From Hedera helix (Eukaryota; Streptophyta; Magnoliopsida; Apiales; Araliaceae): a DNA stretch of 64,000 nt. The translations under genes and the position numbers were made by a program. Each line of letters starts with the position of its first letter. The stretch's first letter is position 1. The stretch covers positions 13,453,010 to 13,517,009 of the forward strand of contig OX359282.1 of the NCBI GenBank assembly GCA_947179155.2. The letters run 5' to 3'. Positions 11,313 through 22,579 of the stretch are shown piece by piece. A model generated the notes under the pieces. The model was not told the DNA's origin. It searched no databases and saw only the letters and a program-made list of their open reading frames with translations.

Positions 11313-13082
11313 GCGTCGGCGCGGACGGCCAGAACAAGCAACCGCATATGGATCTGCGGCCAGCCGTAGATGGAGCTGCGACCAGTGGCAGATGCACCTA
11401 TGGCTGCTCTTAGTAAGCTATACAACGCCATTTGTTCAGCCGAGAAAGGGATAGAAGAAAAAAGAAAGGAAAAGTTAGAGAGAGAAGGTGAGATTTAGAG
11501 AGAGAAACGTTCGGATTGGGCTAAAAAGAGGGTGTTTGTCTATTTTTTAGTTTCAATATTCATCAAATATTGTGTTATACATTTGATAGTGAAGTATAAA
11601 GCGATTATTGAAGTATTGCAAGGTGAAAAAGAGGCGTTTCTTGAAGTTTATCTTATATTTTTGTTGTGATTTCTTATTGTTGGATTGCTTAGATGTAGCA
11701 TCTTTTTATATTAAGTGACGATCCAAGGATTAGGGATGATTAGTGAGGGTTCCACTGGAATAAAATTTCCTCCTAATGTCCCGATGATATCCGGATGGTG
11801 ATATATATAGTTCGTTGTGTTAATATGTAACTCATAGTGTTTAACTTGCAACTTTAGGTTATTGTGGTATAGTAGTAAATCTAGTATCATTAAGTTTTCC
11901 TTTGTATGGTTGTGTGATGATTTTAGGGTTTGTGAGCCTAGGAATAAGATCCTCATGATCAAATTCTGAAGATGGACAATTTGGTAACGTAGTCACGGCA
12001 ATAGACCTTTTATTGTACAGATGTAAATTTCGGGCCTTAAAATGATATTCATATCGAAAATCGGGTTAAGGCCCCGCAATAGTGAAATGTGTGATCGTGG
12101 GTGTTGGGGTTATTTGGATGACTCATATGCCCATTAATAGCCCCGACACATTTTGTGAATCCTCGATTTGATTTACAACATAAAAAGCGATTTCAAAAGG
12201 GAAAAGGTAAAATGGGAAATATTTTCTAAAAGTAAATCAAATTAGTGTATTAGAATCACAAGGTTAGGAAAAATCGAAAGTTTTAATGAGCGTCGATTCC
12301 TATTTAACGAAAAGGCTACAAACGTTTTCGTAAAGGTTATAAGAAATTGATTTTGTAAAAGTAAACGTCTTTTTATTAAACTTTGGTGCATAGGGTTAAA
12401 TAGCTCCTAGAAGTTGCCTTTATCTGATTTTATTCTACTGTCCAAAGGCAATGTATAGTCTCGATTCGTATTTGACGAGAATTTAAAAGCTCTTATTTTC
12501 TAAAACGACACCTAATAAAATATCATTGTTTTCCATCTATATCTATTATAAAACAAAGCCTTTTCGTATAGGTCAAAAGACGTTCTAAAAACACTTTACA
12601 AATAAAGCACGTTTTCTATAAAAAAAAAATCAAAGCGACTTCTTATGCAAAGATTCAACACCACATTCATTTAAGCACACAAGCACTTACACACATGTTT
12701 TGAGATTTTAAAAGAATAGGAAAGCATCGAGATTGCGATAACTGTGTTTTCACGGAAGTCGGGGGGTGCCTAACACCTTCCCCTTGCTTAAACAAGCTCC
12801 CAAACTCCATGAATCTTGATTCACAGACCAATTAATTAGGAGTTACATATGAGCCTTACGATTACGAAAACTCAAAATCGGATGAGTTGGTACATCCATT
12901 TCTAATATACCAACTGGTGACTCTAGTCAAATTGGCTCATCAAAAAATCAATCTTTCAAAACTCGTCAACACTGAAGCCGACCTTTTCCTAAAAATCACC
13001 CTTTTATAAAATGAGAGGGACAGAAAAGAGGGACAGAAAAGCATCATATTTTTTCTAAAAAAGAAAAAACCCGGCGTCGACA
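11313..13082 (+). mobile_element. Old, 5'-truncated Tat LTR
   Basis: It is a diverged copy of the LTR at 25220-27550. It retains a decayed version of the paired GCAGATGCATCTGC palindromes (about 11340-11405), the AG-rich tract, the GTGACGATCCAAGGATTAGG block (about 11714) and the end CCGGCGTCGACA at 13082. About the first 570 bp of the LTR are missing. Divergence is far greater than between the two LTRs of the main element, so this is an older insertion of the same family. It lies inside the Gypsy integrase remnant. Confidence 0.8.
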
Positions 13083-13479
13083 GCTAGCGACTCCGCTGGG
13101 GACCATTAGAGGGCTTAAGCCGCGTTTAAATCTTGATGCTTTCCTATCCTTTAAAAAAATTATGAAAATGTGTGGTTGTGTTATTTGCGTCGATTTACCT
13201 TTTTTGTGCGTATAAATGAATGTGCGAGTTTTATGACTGCGTTATCTTTTCAAGGCTTTATTTTATTATCATCATATGCATACGATGAGGTACGATGAAT
13301 GTATGATTGAGCAGTTCCTCCTTCTGAGGCAAACCCGTCGGATGTAGATTACTGGACTCAAAGGGGCGCTCCCTAGCGAGGCTCAGGAAAAGCATCCACT
13401 CAAATCCAATCCAATTGAAAGACTGGATTTATTCCCGTCTAGTAGGTTGTGAAGATTTTGGAACCTTCATGCCGAAAAG
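13083..13479 (+). mobile_element. Tat primer site and leader remnant
   Basis: Directly after the LTR end, 13085-13102 is the tRNA-Arg-type primer site with one change (TAGCGACTCC for TGGCGACTCC). The following leader matches 27571-27950 of the main element (GCAGTTCCTCCTTCTGAGGC at about 13312). It is cut at 13479 by the Copia LTR; the last five bases, AAAAG, would be one half of a target duplication whose partner is not seen. Confidence 0.75.
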
Positions 13480-15428
13480 TGTTGGTTTGCAAAAATATGG
13501 CATACATATAATCAAATTATATAAGCGCAACGGAAGCAAGAAAACCATATTTTAAAATTTTTGTACAAACCAATAACCCGGATCTTTCTTATGCGACTGT
13601 TATTAATTGATAAAATAATTTATACCTTTGTAGAACAAAGCTTCCACGGGTACAAGTTTATCTCCCTTTAATCCTTCATCTTCTTCTTCAAATTCACCGG
13701 TTAGATTCCACGGATCAATGTTAGCTCCCCAAGTGTTGAGCCTCTAGAGGTGATCCACCAAGAGATCTATGAATTAAAGAAGTGGATCTTGGTTTCTCTA
13801 AACCATGGGTGGCTAGCCCTAATTCTCTCTCTCTCTCTAACTCTTAGATCTAGAGAATTATGGAGTACTCTCTCTAATCTAATGAAAGAGTGTGTAACCT
13901 TGATCTATGATAACACTCCTCTTATTTATAGATCTAGTCAACCCTCCTAAACTATTTAGGATTAGGGTTTTAATTTAATTCCCAATTTAATTAGGAACTA
14001 AATTAATTAATTACAATTCCTAAACCATTTAGGAACTTAATTATTTAATAATGAGAGTACTTCTTATTAATTAATTACTAAACCATTTAGTAACTTAATT
14101 AATTTTTATTATAATTATAATTCCAAAACTATTTAGGAACTTAATTATTTGATAATAATATTACTACTTATTAATTAATTCCTAAACCATTTAGGAACTA
14201 AATAATAATTCTAGTAGTAATAATAATAATAAGGCTCCTCTTATTAATTTATAATTAGTATTTCTAAAATACTAAATTATAAATATTAAGCTATTTAATT
14301 TATTCTATCATCATAGTATAAATTAAATATACTTAATTTATTATTACGATTATGCCATCTACTTCTAAAATAAATATTACTCTTTTGCGGTGTGACCCTT
14401 TAGGTTCTCCATATTAAACCGGTTGTATAATAAATAAATTAGAACAATTCTAATTCATTTATTACGAATTAACTCTTTAATTCAGAATAAATAATTATTC
14501 CACAATAAGGGTAAGCCCCCTTAGCGATTAGTCGACTTTCCAGATAATATAGATTTCAACATTTAATCGTAAAAGAACCTTTCAGCAAATAGTTACCGTA
14601 CAATTCAATCCTTCTACCATACAATGTCTCAATCAAATATAAGACACGGAATTTCTGTCAAGTCTTATTTATTTGATTATATGCATTTCAATTCACAAAT
14701 ACACAACTCTAATTAATGTAAATTAGAAACTCATTTCTAATTCCATGCAACCCTGGCCAGTGATTTCTGAGTTATCACTTATTGAATCGCATAGGACATT
14801 CTCTCCCTTTACTGGAAGTGGTAGATCCTTTGTTGATCATTCATCTATCTCCATGTGTACCTTATTATACCCAATCACATCCTTTGATATACCAATATGT
14901 CTTAAGGAATATGTCAAAGTATAACTTAGTACACACAAGATACTAAGATGATCTCAAGTCTAAGGATCACTTGTACGACTATCACATAAGGAACTCCTAT
15001 TGACAGGCGAGTAAAACTCCATTAGGTGTTCCTTGAGCGAGTCACGTTCAGTGAACTTATTCTCTAATAAGCACCTACATACTTGCTTTAGTGTCTCTAC
15101 ACAAATGATTATGAGATCAATCATCCTCTTCATAAGAGCAAGCATAGTATGTACCAATCTATCCGGATCTACTAATCCCCTTTTTAGTGATCCAACGATT
15201 AGGAACAATTTTAGTTTTGAGCTATCTTGAATTTAGATCTCATTAGCATGATCCTCATCATGGTTCTAAAAGCATTGCTCAAAAACTATGGGTTTATCCA
15301 TTTTATTAATTCAAGTAATTAATCATGAATAAGGAAATGCCTTGATACTTTTATTAATAAATGAACAAGATTACAAAGTATATGCTTATCACATCAAATG
15401 TGATTGGCTTGAGGGCATATTACTTTCA
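13480..15428 (-). mobile_element. Ty1/Copia LTR, copy B (3' LTR, minus strand)
   Basis: It runs from TGTTGGTTTGC to ...TTACTTTCA with TG..CA ends. To its right on the minus strand is a polypurine tract (AGTGGGAG) after the polyprotein end, so this is the 3' LTR of a minus-strand element. Its length of 1,949 bp compares with 1,844 and 2,024 bp in copies A and C. The TATA box is at 13921-13931 (CTATAAATAAG). It was inserted in the older Tat leader. Confidence 0.85.
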
Positions 15429-18400
15429 ATCTCCCACTTGCACTAAAGCCAATCGCCCTTTGGTATCCCTATACCATTCTTCTCTAAGTGGCGTACAAAT
15501 TGCTTAGTAAATGCTTTAGTTAATGGATCTGTAATGCTATTCTAAGAGTCTACCATCTTTATAGTGTCGTCTCCTTTTCAATGATTCATCTAATCATATA
15601 AAATTGCCGCAACACATGTTTGGATTTCAGATAAGACCTAGGTTCCTTGGCGAATTAAACTCTTTTAATGTTAGGAACCATTATAAGTTCTGTAATGAAC
15701 TTGTTTAACCAAACAATCACCTTTGCAGCTTCACTTATAGTTATTTACTAGGTCTTTGTCACTAAATCAGCAACTATTTACTGTTTGGAACTTTTCCAAC
15801 TCACTGTAGCACCATTCACGGTAATCATATTACCTGAAACGGATATGTTGTTATCTTGGTTAGTCTAAACAAACTTGAGTTTGTTAAACCCTCTAGTTTT
15901 ATATCAGACCCATCATTAGAAACTCTTTTCTAATGTTCTTCTCCATAATTAAACTGATAGCTGCTTATCATACATAAGCAATATCAAGTCTAGTACATAT
16001 TAACGAATCAATGTACGTCCCTTGGGTTAAGCCGAGCATCCTTTATGATCTATCTCTATAGACCTTTATCCTAAATAGAATGTTAGGACGCTTCTCCCAA
16101 GTCCTTAATGGAGAAGTTTTAGACAACCACATATTTACTGATTGTAGCATCGGTATGTCATTCCTTATCGGTAGTATATCAACATATAATACTAGGAATG
16201 TCACAGTGCTCCCCTAACCTTTGTACACACTTGGTTCATCCCCGTCTTTGATAAAATCAAACTCTTTTGATTGTCTCATCAAAACGGATGTTCCATCTTC
16301 GAGAAATTTGCTTCAATCCATAATTGGATCGTAGTAGCTTTCATACTTGATTTACTCCATCATTATGGAGACAAATCCTTTTGGTTGTATCATACATACA
16401 TCCTTTTGTATAGTAAGTTGTTACTGCAAGTAAAATCCGAATGGATATATGCATTTTCACTAATGAAAAATTTCATCTTAGTCAACTCATTGACCTTGTT
16501 TGAAATCTTTTTACCACTAGTCAGGTCTTATAGGTCTCCACCTAGCCATCTGCTTTAGTCTTTCTCCAAAGACCTATTTCGGATTTTATGGTCATCAGCC
16601 ATTTCTCTTGAGTATCTAACACTCATACCTCATCGTATATATCTGGATCATCATCCACTATGATGCGTACCTTATCATCATCATCTATGATGAATCCATA
16701 CCATTCAGGTATCTTCAGTACTAAACCAGATTTACGACTTGGTTGTGGTACAATAGGTTTATCTACTTGTACAGATTCCTTCATTTTATCTGTAGTGTTT
16801 TGTGGTTCTTGAACTTCTTCAAGATCTATTTTACTCCCACTAACCCTTTAAGGAAAAACTCATTTTCCTATAAGGCAGCGTGTTTCAAATAAACACCTTT
16901 TAGTTAGTCGGATTATAGAAGTGATACCCTAAACTTTCTTTAGGATATCCCACAAGTTTACACTTATCAGATCATGTCCCTAGCTTATCTTTGTCAAACC
17001 TTTTGACATAAGCTGAACAATTCAAATCTTAACATACTTAAGACTTGGTTTCCTCCCTATCCATGACTCATATGAAGTCTTAGGGACGGAATTTGAAAGT
17101 ATCTTATATAGTAGATATGCGATCGTTTCTAGAGTATAACCCTAGAAGGATACTGGAAGATCGGTAATACTCATTATGGATCATCACCATGTCCATTGTG
17201 AGAATACCATTTCGCTTGAGATGATCTAGAAACTTATTGCTTTAAGTATTCCCTTCTCGATCTAATCGAAGAACTTTAATACTTTTGGCATTTAGTTTCT
17301 ATACTTCACTTTTGAATTCTTTGGACGTTTCAAACGATTTGGATTTATATTTCATTAAATACATATATCAAAATCTAGAATCATTAGTGAAAGTAATGAA
17401 TGAATACCCTCCTCTTGCATTTGTTGTCATAGGTCCCACATACCACTTTGTGTACCATCTCTAACAACTTCGTAACTCGCTCTCCATGTCCACTAAATGG
17501 ATATTTAGTCATATTATCCATGATACAAGATTCACAAGTTGTATTTGATTCATAATCAAAAACTCTAAAAGCCTGTCTTTATACAACTTGTTTTAGTCTT
17601 GTTTCATTAGCATGACCGAGTTAACAGTATTGCATGAAGGTATGATTCATATAATCTATTTGCTTTTAGTTTGTTCAAATTGGAATATTTTTCATATAAG
17701 TCAAGTATACAAAATCTATTAAGTAATCAACCAGTTCTAAATAAAACATTATCATTATAAACAGAACAACGATTGTTCATTATTATAATGTCAAAAAAAC
17801 ATTCTTTGTCATCACATGGAATTGAAATAATGTTTCTAAGAACTGGAACATAGTAACAACTTACTAACTTAATAGGCTTGCCCGTAGGCAGTGCTAAATT
17901 ATAAGTTCACATGGCTAATGCAGTAACCTTTACTTCATTCCCCAGCACATGATTACTTATCATTTATTTAGCTTTCTACTTCTCTTTAGACTCTGCAACG
18001 ACTTGCATATGTGAGACCACCATTCGGTATCTAATACCTAACTAGAACTTGACTTATAGAAAGTTCTATTTCATTATGAACAAATCTATATCTGTAGCTG
18101 AAGTTTCACTAAACTTCTTCTACTTAACTACTACAACTCTCTTGCAGTTGTTCTTCCAGTGTCCCAGCTTATCGCAATGAAAGCAAACTTCTTTGCCCTC
18201 GGGATCACTTTTATTTATGTCCTTTGTTTAGCCTTTCTTTTGCCTTCTACTCTTTCTGACTCCTCAGAAATACCTTTGACCATCTTCCTCCGCTTAGAAG
18301 ATTCATCTACAAGTAAGACTTGGTTTTAATAGGAAGGAAAGTGACTCTCAACAGTCTTCAACATATTTAAGCAAATCAGTTAAACTGACATCTAGCTTAA

Positions 18401-18900
18401 TAATGTATGAAGTTCACAACATATTGTGAATTAGAGTCAGTGAGTGACTGCAAGATCGAATCTTGACTCAACTCTCCATCATTGACAAAACTGGTTATCC
18501 TAATTGATCAATCCAATTGATCATCTTTAGGACATGTGTCTTTTACTGTAGTGTCATTGGTTATTATAGATCGGAATAGCTCCTTAGATATCTTATATTT
18601 AGTTGACCTACTTTGCTCATCATACAACTATTGGATGTGCAACAATATAGTAGGTGCATCCATGTTCTCGTGTTGACACTGTAACTCGATACTTATGGAT
18701 GCGAGCATGATACATTGAGCCACCTTTGCATCATCTTGCCATTTAAAATAGCAATATCTTCCTCAGAGACTTAGTCTACAACGTTTGCAGAGATAGACAA
18801 ATTAAGGACATTTGCTAGCTTTTCAGTATTGAGAACTATTCTCAAATTTGTTTAATCAATCCAAACAATTCGGTTCGATTAATTGTAAGCATACATTATG
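15429..18900 (-). pseudogene. Degenerate Copia gag-pol polyprotein
   Basis: Read on the minus strand from right to left, remnants occur in Copia order. Gag is at about 18880-18200 (AQCIMLASISIELQCQHENM-like). The zinc knuckle is at 18185-18144 (CFHCDKLGHWKNNC, a perfect CX2CX4HX4C). Pre-integrase and integrase are at about 17620-16880 (MTKYPFSGHGER; DREGEYLK). RT is at about 16560-16130 (SKEFDFIKDGDEPSVYKG; STVTFLVLYVDILPI). RNase H and the polyprotein end are at about 15900-15435 (AVSWKSSK; SEAAKVIVWLNKFITEL; AKEPRSYLKSKHVLR; ITDPLTKAF). Stops and frameshifts are many. The RT YVDD box has lost one Asp codon (about 16170-16186). The coding span is about 3.5 kb against a usual 4-4.5 kb, so internal deletions are likely. 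Confidence 0.85.
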
Positions 18901-19500
18901 CTATGCAGTGTTAGTGAATTAAACATAGCAATATTCTTTAAGTGAATTCATAACAACATTAACATGCATTCATTTTATTAATTTACCAAAATAAATTAGG
19001 TCTTTATTTAAAATGGTGTCTCCCACTATTTTCATCAAACTATATTACCCTCATTATATAGTTCGGCAAATCTAATTAAAAATTTGCTAGTGAGAATAAG
19101 GATCTTATTTCAAATGTATATAGTCTTGTGTGACACAACAAACGATATATAAATAAATAGGTAGACAACTCTTGTCAATTACATCAATATGTAACTCCTT
19201 TTATTTTGCCTCTTAGATTATTATGATCATGTGTGACACATCCAAATCAAAATTATCCAAGTTAAGTCCAACCTAGCATTTTCTTATATTAGAAGAGAAA
19301 AAGACTGTCCTTGTGTGACACAACAAAACAGTAATGTTCAAATCTTTTTATAAACATCAAATGTGATAAAACGACATCTCAAAAAATTAATATAAGCCTT
19401 GTGTGACACAACAAACTTATAATGATTATTTGATACTCTATCGTTTTACCATGCTAGAAGGCGACGTTCGATATTTTTAATAAATATCTTTGAACGTTAC
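18901..19500 (-). repeat. Copia leader with four TTGTGTGACACAA motifs
   Basis: This non-coding stretch is upstream of gag on the minus strand. The self-complementary motif (C)TTGTGTGACACAAC occurs at 19125-19140, 19310-19325 and 19398-19413, with a variant ATGTGTGACACAT at 19228-19240, spaced about 85-100 bp. The role is unknown; a leader repeat in the element RNA is the simplest reading. Confidence 0.5.
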
Positions 19501-19676
19501 AACTTAATATTATGAGTAGTAGAATAAATAAATTAGAACAATTCTAATTTTATTTAATTGAATTAAACTCCTTTAATTCATGAATTAAATATTTTAATTC
19601 ATTTTATAAATAATATTTATTCTACATCATGAGGGGTTTATTAATATTAATTGTCTCATCTTGTTTAGCGCACATG

Positions 19677-19741
<65 letters not shown>

Positions 19742-20670
19742 CGCGTCATATTATTTAACATGCGAAGCATGTTTGATAATATATAATATATATAAATAAG
19801 CATGCATATATAGAATACTATATTCTACTTGGATTGATTATGGACTTTTATTCTAGTTTGGTTTATTCGAGCCACCAAATAAACCAATTGGTCAAACCTA
19901 GGGTGCAAGAATAAATTAAATTAAATGTAACTATTACATTTAAATTTGGGCTCCATTACAAACGGGTCTTCATGCGCTTCTTGCTTCTTTGCTCCAATTC
20001 TTCAAAATAATTCTAACTAATCCTATTACAAATTATTTACAATAAATAGAAACCTTGATCAACAGTCAAGGGGAAGTACATAGGAGAGAGATAGAATTAT
20101 ACATAAGAAAAATTAGAAAGACGAGGTACGCAGACCCCATTTATTAAAACTCATTCATTCATGCATTTAATTAAAATTAAATCCAATCACATTGGTCAAT
20201 AGTCCGTAATCAATCTCATTTATTATCATATATATCAACATATATACCAATAAATAATATTCATCACATGAATAAAACATTCCATATATGTATTGGTATC
20301 ATTTAATGGGCAATTAAAGTTGCATGAAATCCAATTTCATATTTAAAATAAACCTTTTATTTTAATTATAAATTTATTTAAAAATAAATTATTTATTTTT
20401 ATTATTTTAAAATTACCCAAAATAAACTCTTTTATTTTGAAATTTTAAAATCTGCACAATATTACCAAACTGTTTGGCTAATTAATATATATTATAAATA
20501 TATCATATATATTATAATATATGTATATATATATGCATTCGGTAATCTATATATATAATAATAATGATGGTCACCAAATTTGTAAACATATATATATACA
20601 TAATATATATATATACCAAAACATGCTTTATGGCTTTAGTGACTCCAAAACTGTGGCTATCCAATTGACG
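19501..20670. other. AT-rich non-coding DNA with (TA)n
   Basis: No gene is recognised. (TA)n fills about 19677-19735. The stretch near 19520-19620 recalls Copia LTR text (AAATTAGAACAATTCTAATT), but a full right-hand LTR is not found, so the Copia element appears to lack its 5' LTR here. The DNA at 19740-20670 is unassigned. Confidence 0.5.
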
Positions 20671-22579
20671 ATAAGAGGATTCTTGGGGAGAATAAACTTC
20701 ATCAGCCGGTTCATATCCCATTTGACGACCACCTGCGAACCAATCTTTAAACTGTTAAGGAAGAATGCTTCCCGAGAGTGGAACGAGCAGTGCCAAAAGG
20801 CCTTCCAGACCATTAAGAAGCAATTGACGGAGGCGCCAGTGTTGATACCCCCGAAAGATGGGATCCCTCTGTTCATGTATATATCAGTTAATGTCATGGC
20901 GATGGGTTGTATGTTGGGGCAGAAAAATGAATCGGGCAAGGAACATGCCATTTCTTATCTCAGCAAGAGATTCAGCAGCTGTGAACAAAATTACACCTTG
21001 ATCGAAAGGACATGTTGCGCCTTGGCGTGGGCTGCAATGAGATTACAGCATTACCTTCATGGACGCACTACCTATTTGATCTCTCGAATTGATCCCCTGA
21101 AATATATATTTGAAAGGCCAATGTTGAATTGTCGATTGTCAAGATGAAAGTTAATCTTACAGCAGTTCGACATCCTTTATGTTACCCAGAAAGTTGTAAA
21201 AGGGCAGGGAATTACAGATCAGTTATCAGAAATGTCGTCTAGAGGAATGGAACCTTTAGAAATATCTCTACCAGGTGAAGACATATTGTGGGTTCAACAT
21301 ATGAGGTGTGAGGACGAAGGAAAATTTTGGAAAATGTATTCCAACGGTGCCATGAATGTTGAAGGGGCTGGAGCCGGAGCGGTTCTGGTTTCTATTACGG
21401 GCGAGTAGTACCCTGTTCACACCAAATTACAATTTAGTAATTCGAACAATACGGCCGAATATGAGTGATGTATACTGGGACTCAGACTCGCCTGCAATAT
21501 GGGAGTGAAAAGATTAGCCTTGTTCAGAGACTCAGAGTTAGTAATTAGACAGGCGATAGGGGTGTATGGCACTAAGGAGCTTCGATTACTCCCGTACCAC
21601 CGGTGTGTTATCCGGTTAATGCAAGAATTTGAATACATAGCCTTTCGGCATATTCCCCGGGGATGGAATGACTTTGCCCATTAGCCACCCTGGCTTTGTT
21701 AGTCCACATACTCAAAAGCAACGCCACTCCCCAGATTGAAATAACGGTACAAAATGCCCCTGCTTACGAAGAACACGTTGCGGAATTATCCGATGAGGTG
21801 GTTCACCCAAATCAGCGCTGGTATCATGACATCCGGGAGTATTTGAGGGATAGAGCTCTCCCCAACCGAGCGAACTGGACGGAAAGGCAAAGAATCCAAA
21901 AGATGGCGATGAAATTCTATTTAAGCAAAGATTGCCTGTATAAGAGGGATGCTGGCTTGGGATTATTGCGATGTGTGGATGAAACTCAAGCACAGAAAAT
22001 CATGGGCGAAGTACACGGTAGAATATGTGGGCCACATATAAGTGGATCGATGTTAGCCAAGAAGATTTTGAGAACGGGACACTACTGGTTATCACTTAAG
22101 GCCTACTGTGACAATCATGTCAAGCGATGTTACCAATGCCACGCACATGGTAATGTGATTCACGCGCCTCCTAATGAACTGCACTGTATGACTTCCCCTT
22201 AGCCCTTCTCCATGTGGGGTATGGATGTAATCGGACCCGTGGAGCCCAAAGTGAGCAATGGCCACCGGTTCATCTTCGTCATGATTGATTATTTCACCAA
22301 ATGGGTGGAAGTAGCTTCCTTCCCCAAAGTAACATAGGAAATCATAGTCAGTTTCATTAGGAACAATGTCATTTGCCTTTACGGGCAACCCGAAATCTTG
22401 GTCTCCGACAATGCCAAGAATCTGAACAATGCCCTTATGAAGGAGCTATGTGACTAATTCAAGATCAAACATCTCAATTCCATCATTTATAGGCCCAAAA
22501 TGAATGGGGTCGTGGAGACTGCGAATAAGAATATAAAGAAGATTATGACAAGAATATCCGCTAATCATCGGGGATGGTC
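20671..22579 (+). pseudogene. Truncated Tat pol fragment: RT end, RNase H, aRNase H, integrase
   Basis: It is homologous to 32707-34620 of the main element over its whole length, starting at RGFLGRINFISRF (end of RT thumb) and ending in the integrase core at ANHRGW. Both RNase H-type regions, the HHCC zinc region and the integrase core are present, but stops occur at 21145 (TGG to TGA), 21406, 21466, 22200 (TGG to TAG), 22335 (CAG to TAG) and 22455 (CAA to TAA). A small deletion near 21680 shifts the frame. No RT catalytic domain, LTR or primer site is attached. This is an old dead copy of the same family, and both ends are abrupt. Confidence 0.9.

Noticed and set aside
20521..21147. A free-standing 208-codon gene
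   Set aside because: It is the still-open first part of the truncated Tat pol fragment preceded by AT-rich DNA; the frame ends at a mutated Trp codon.
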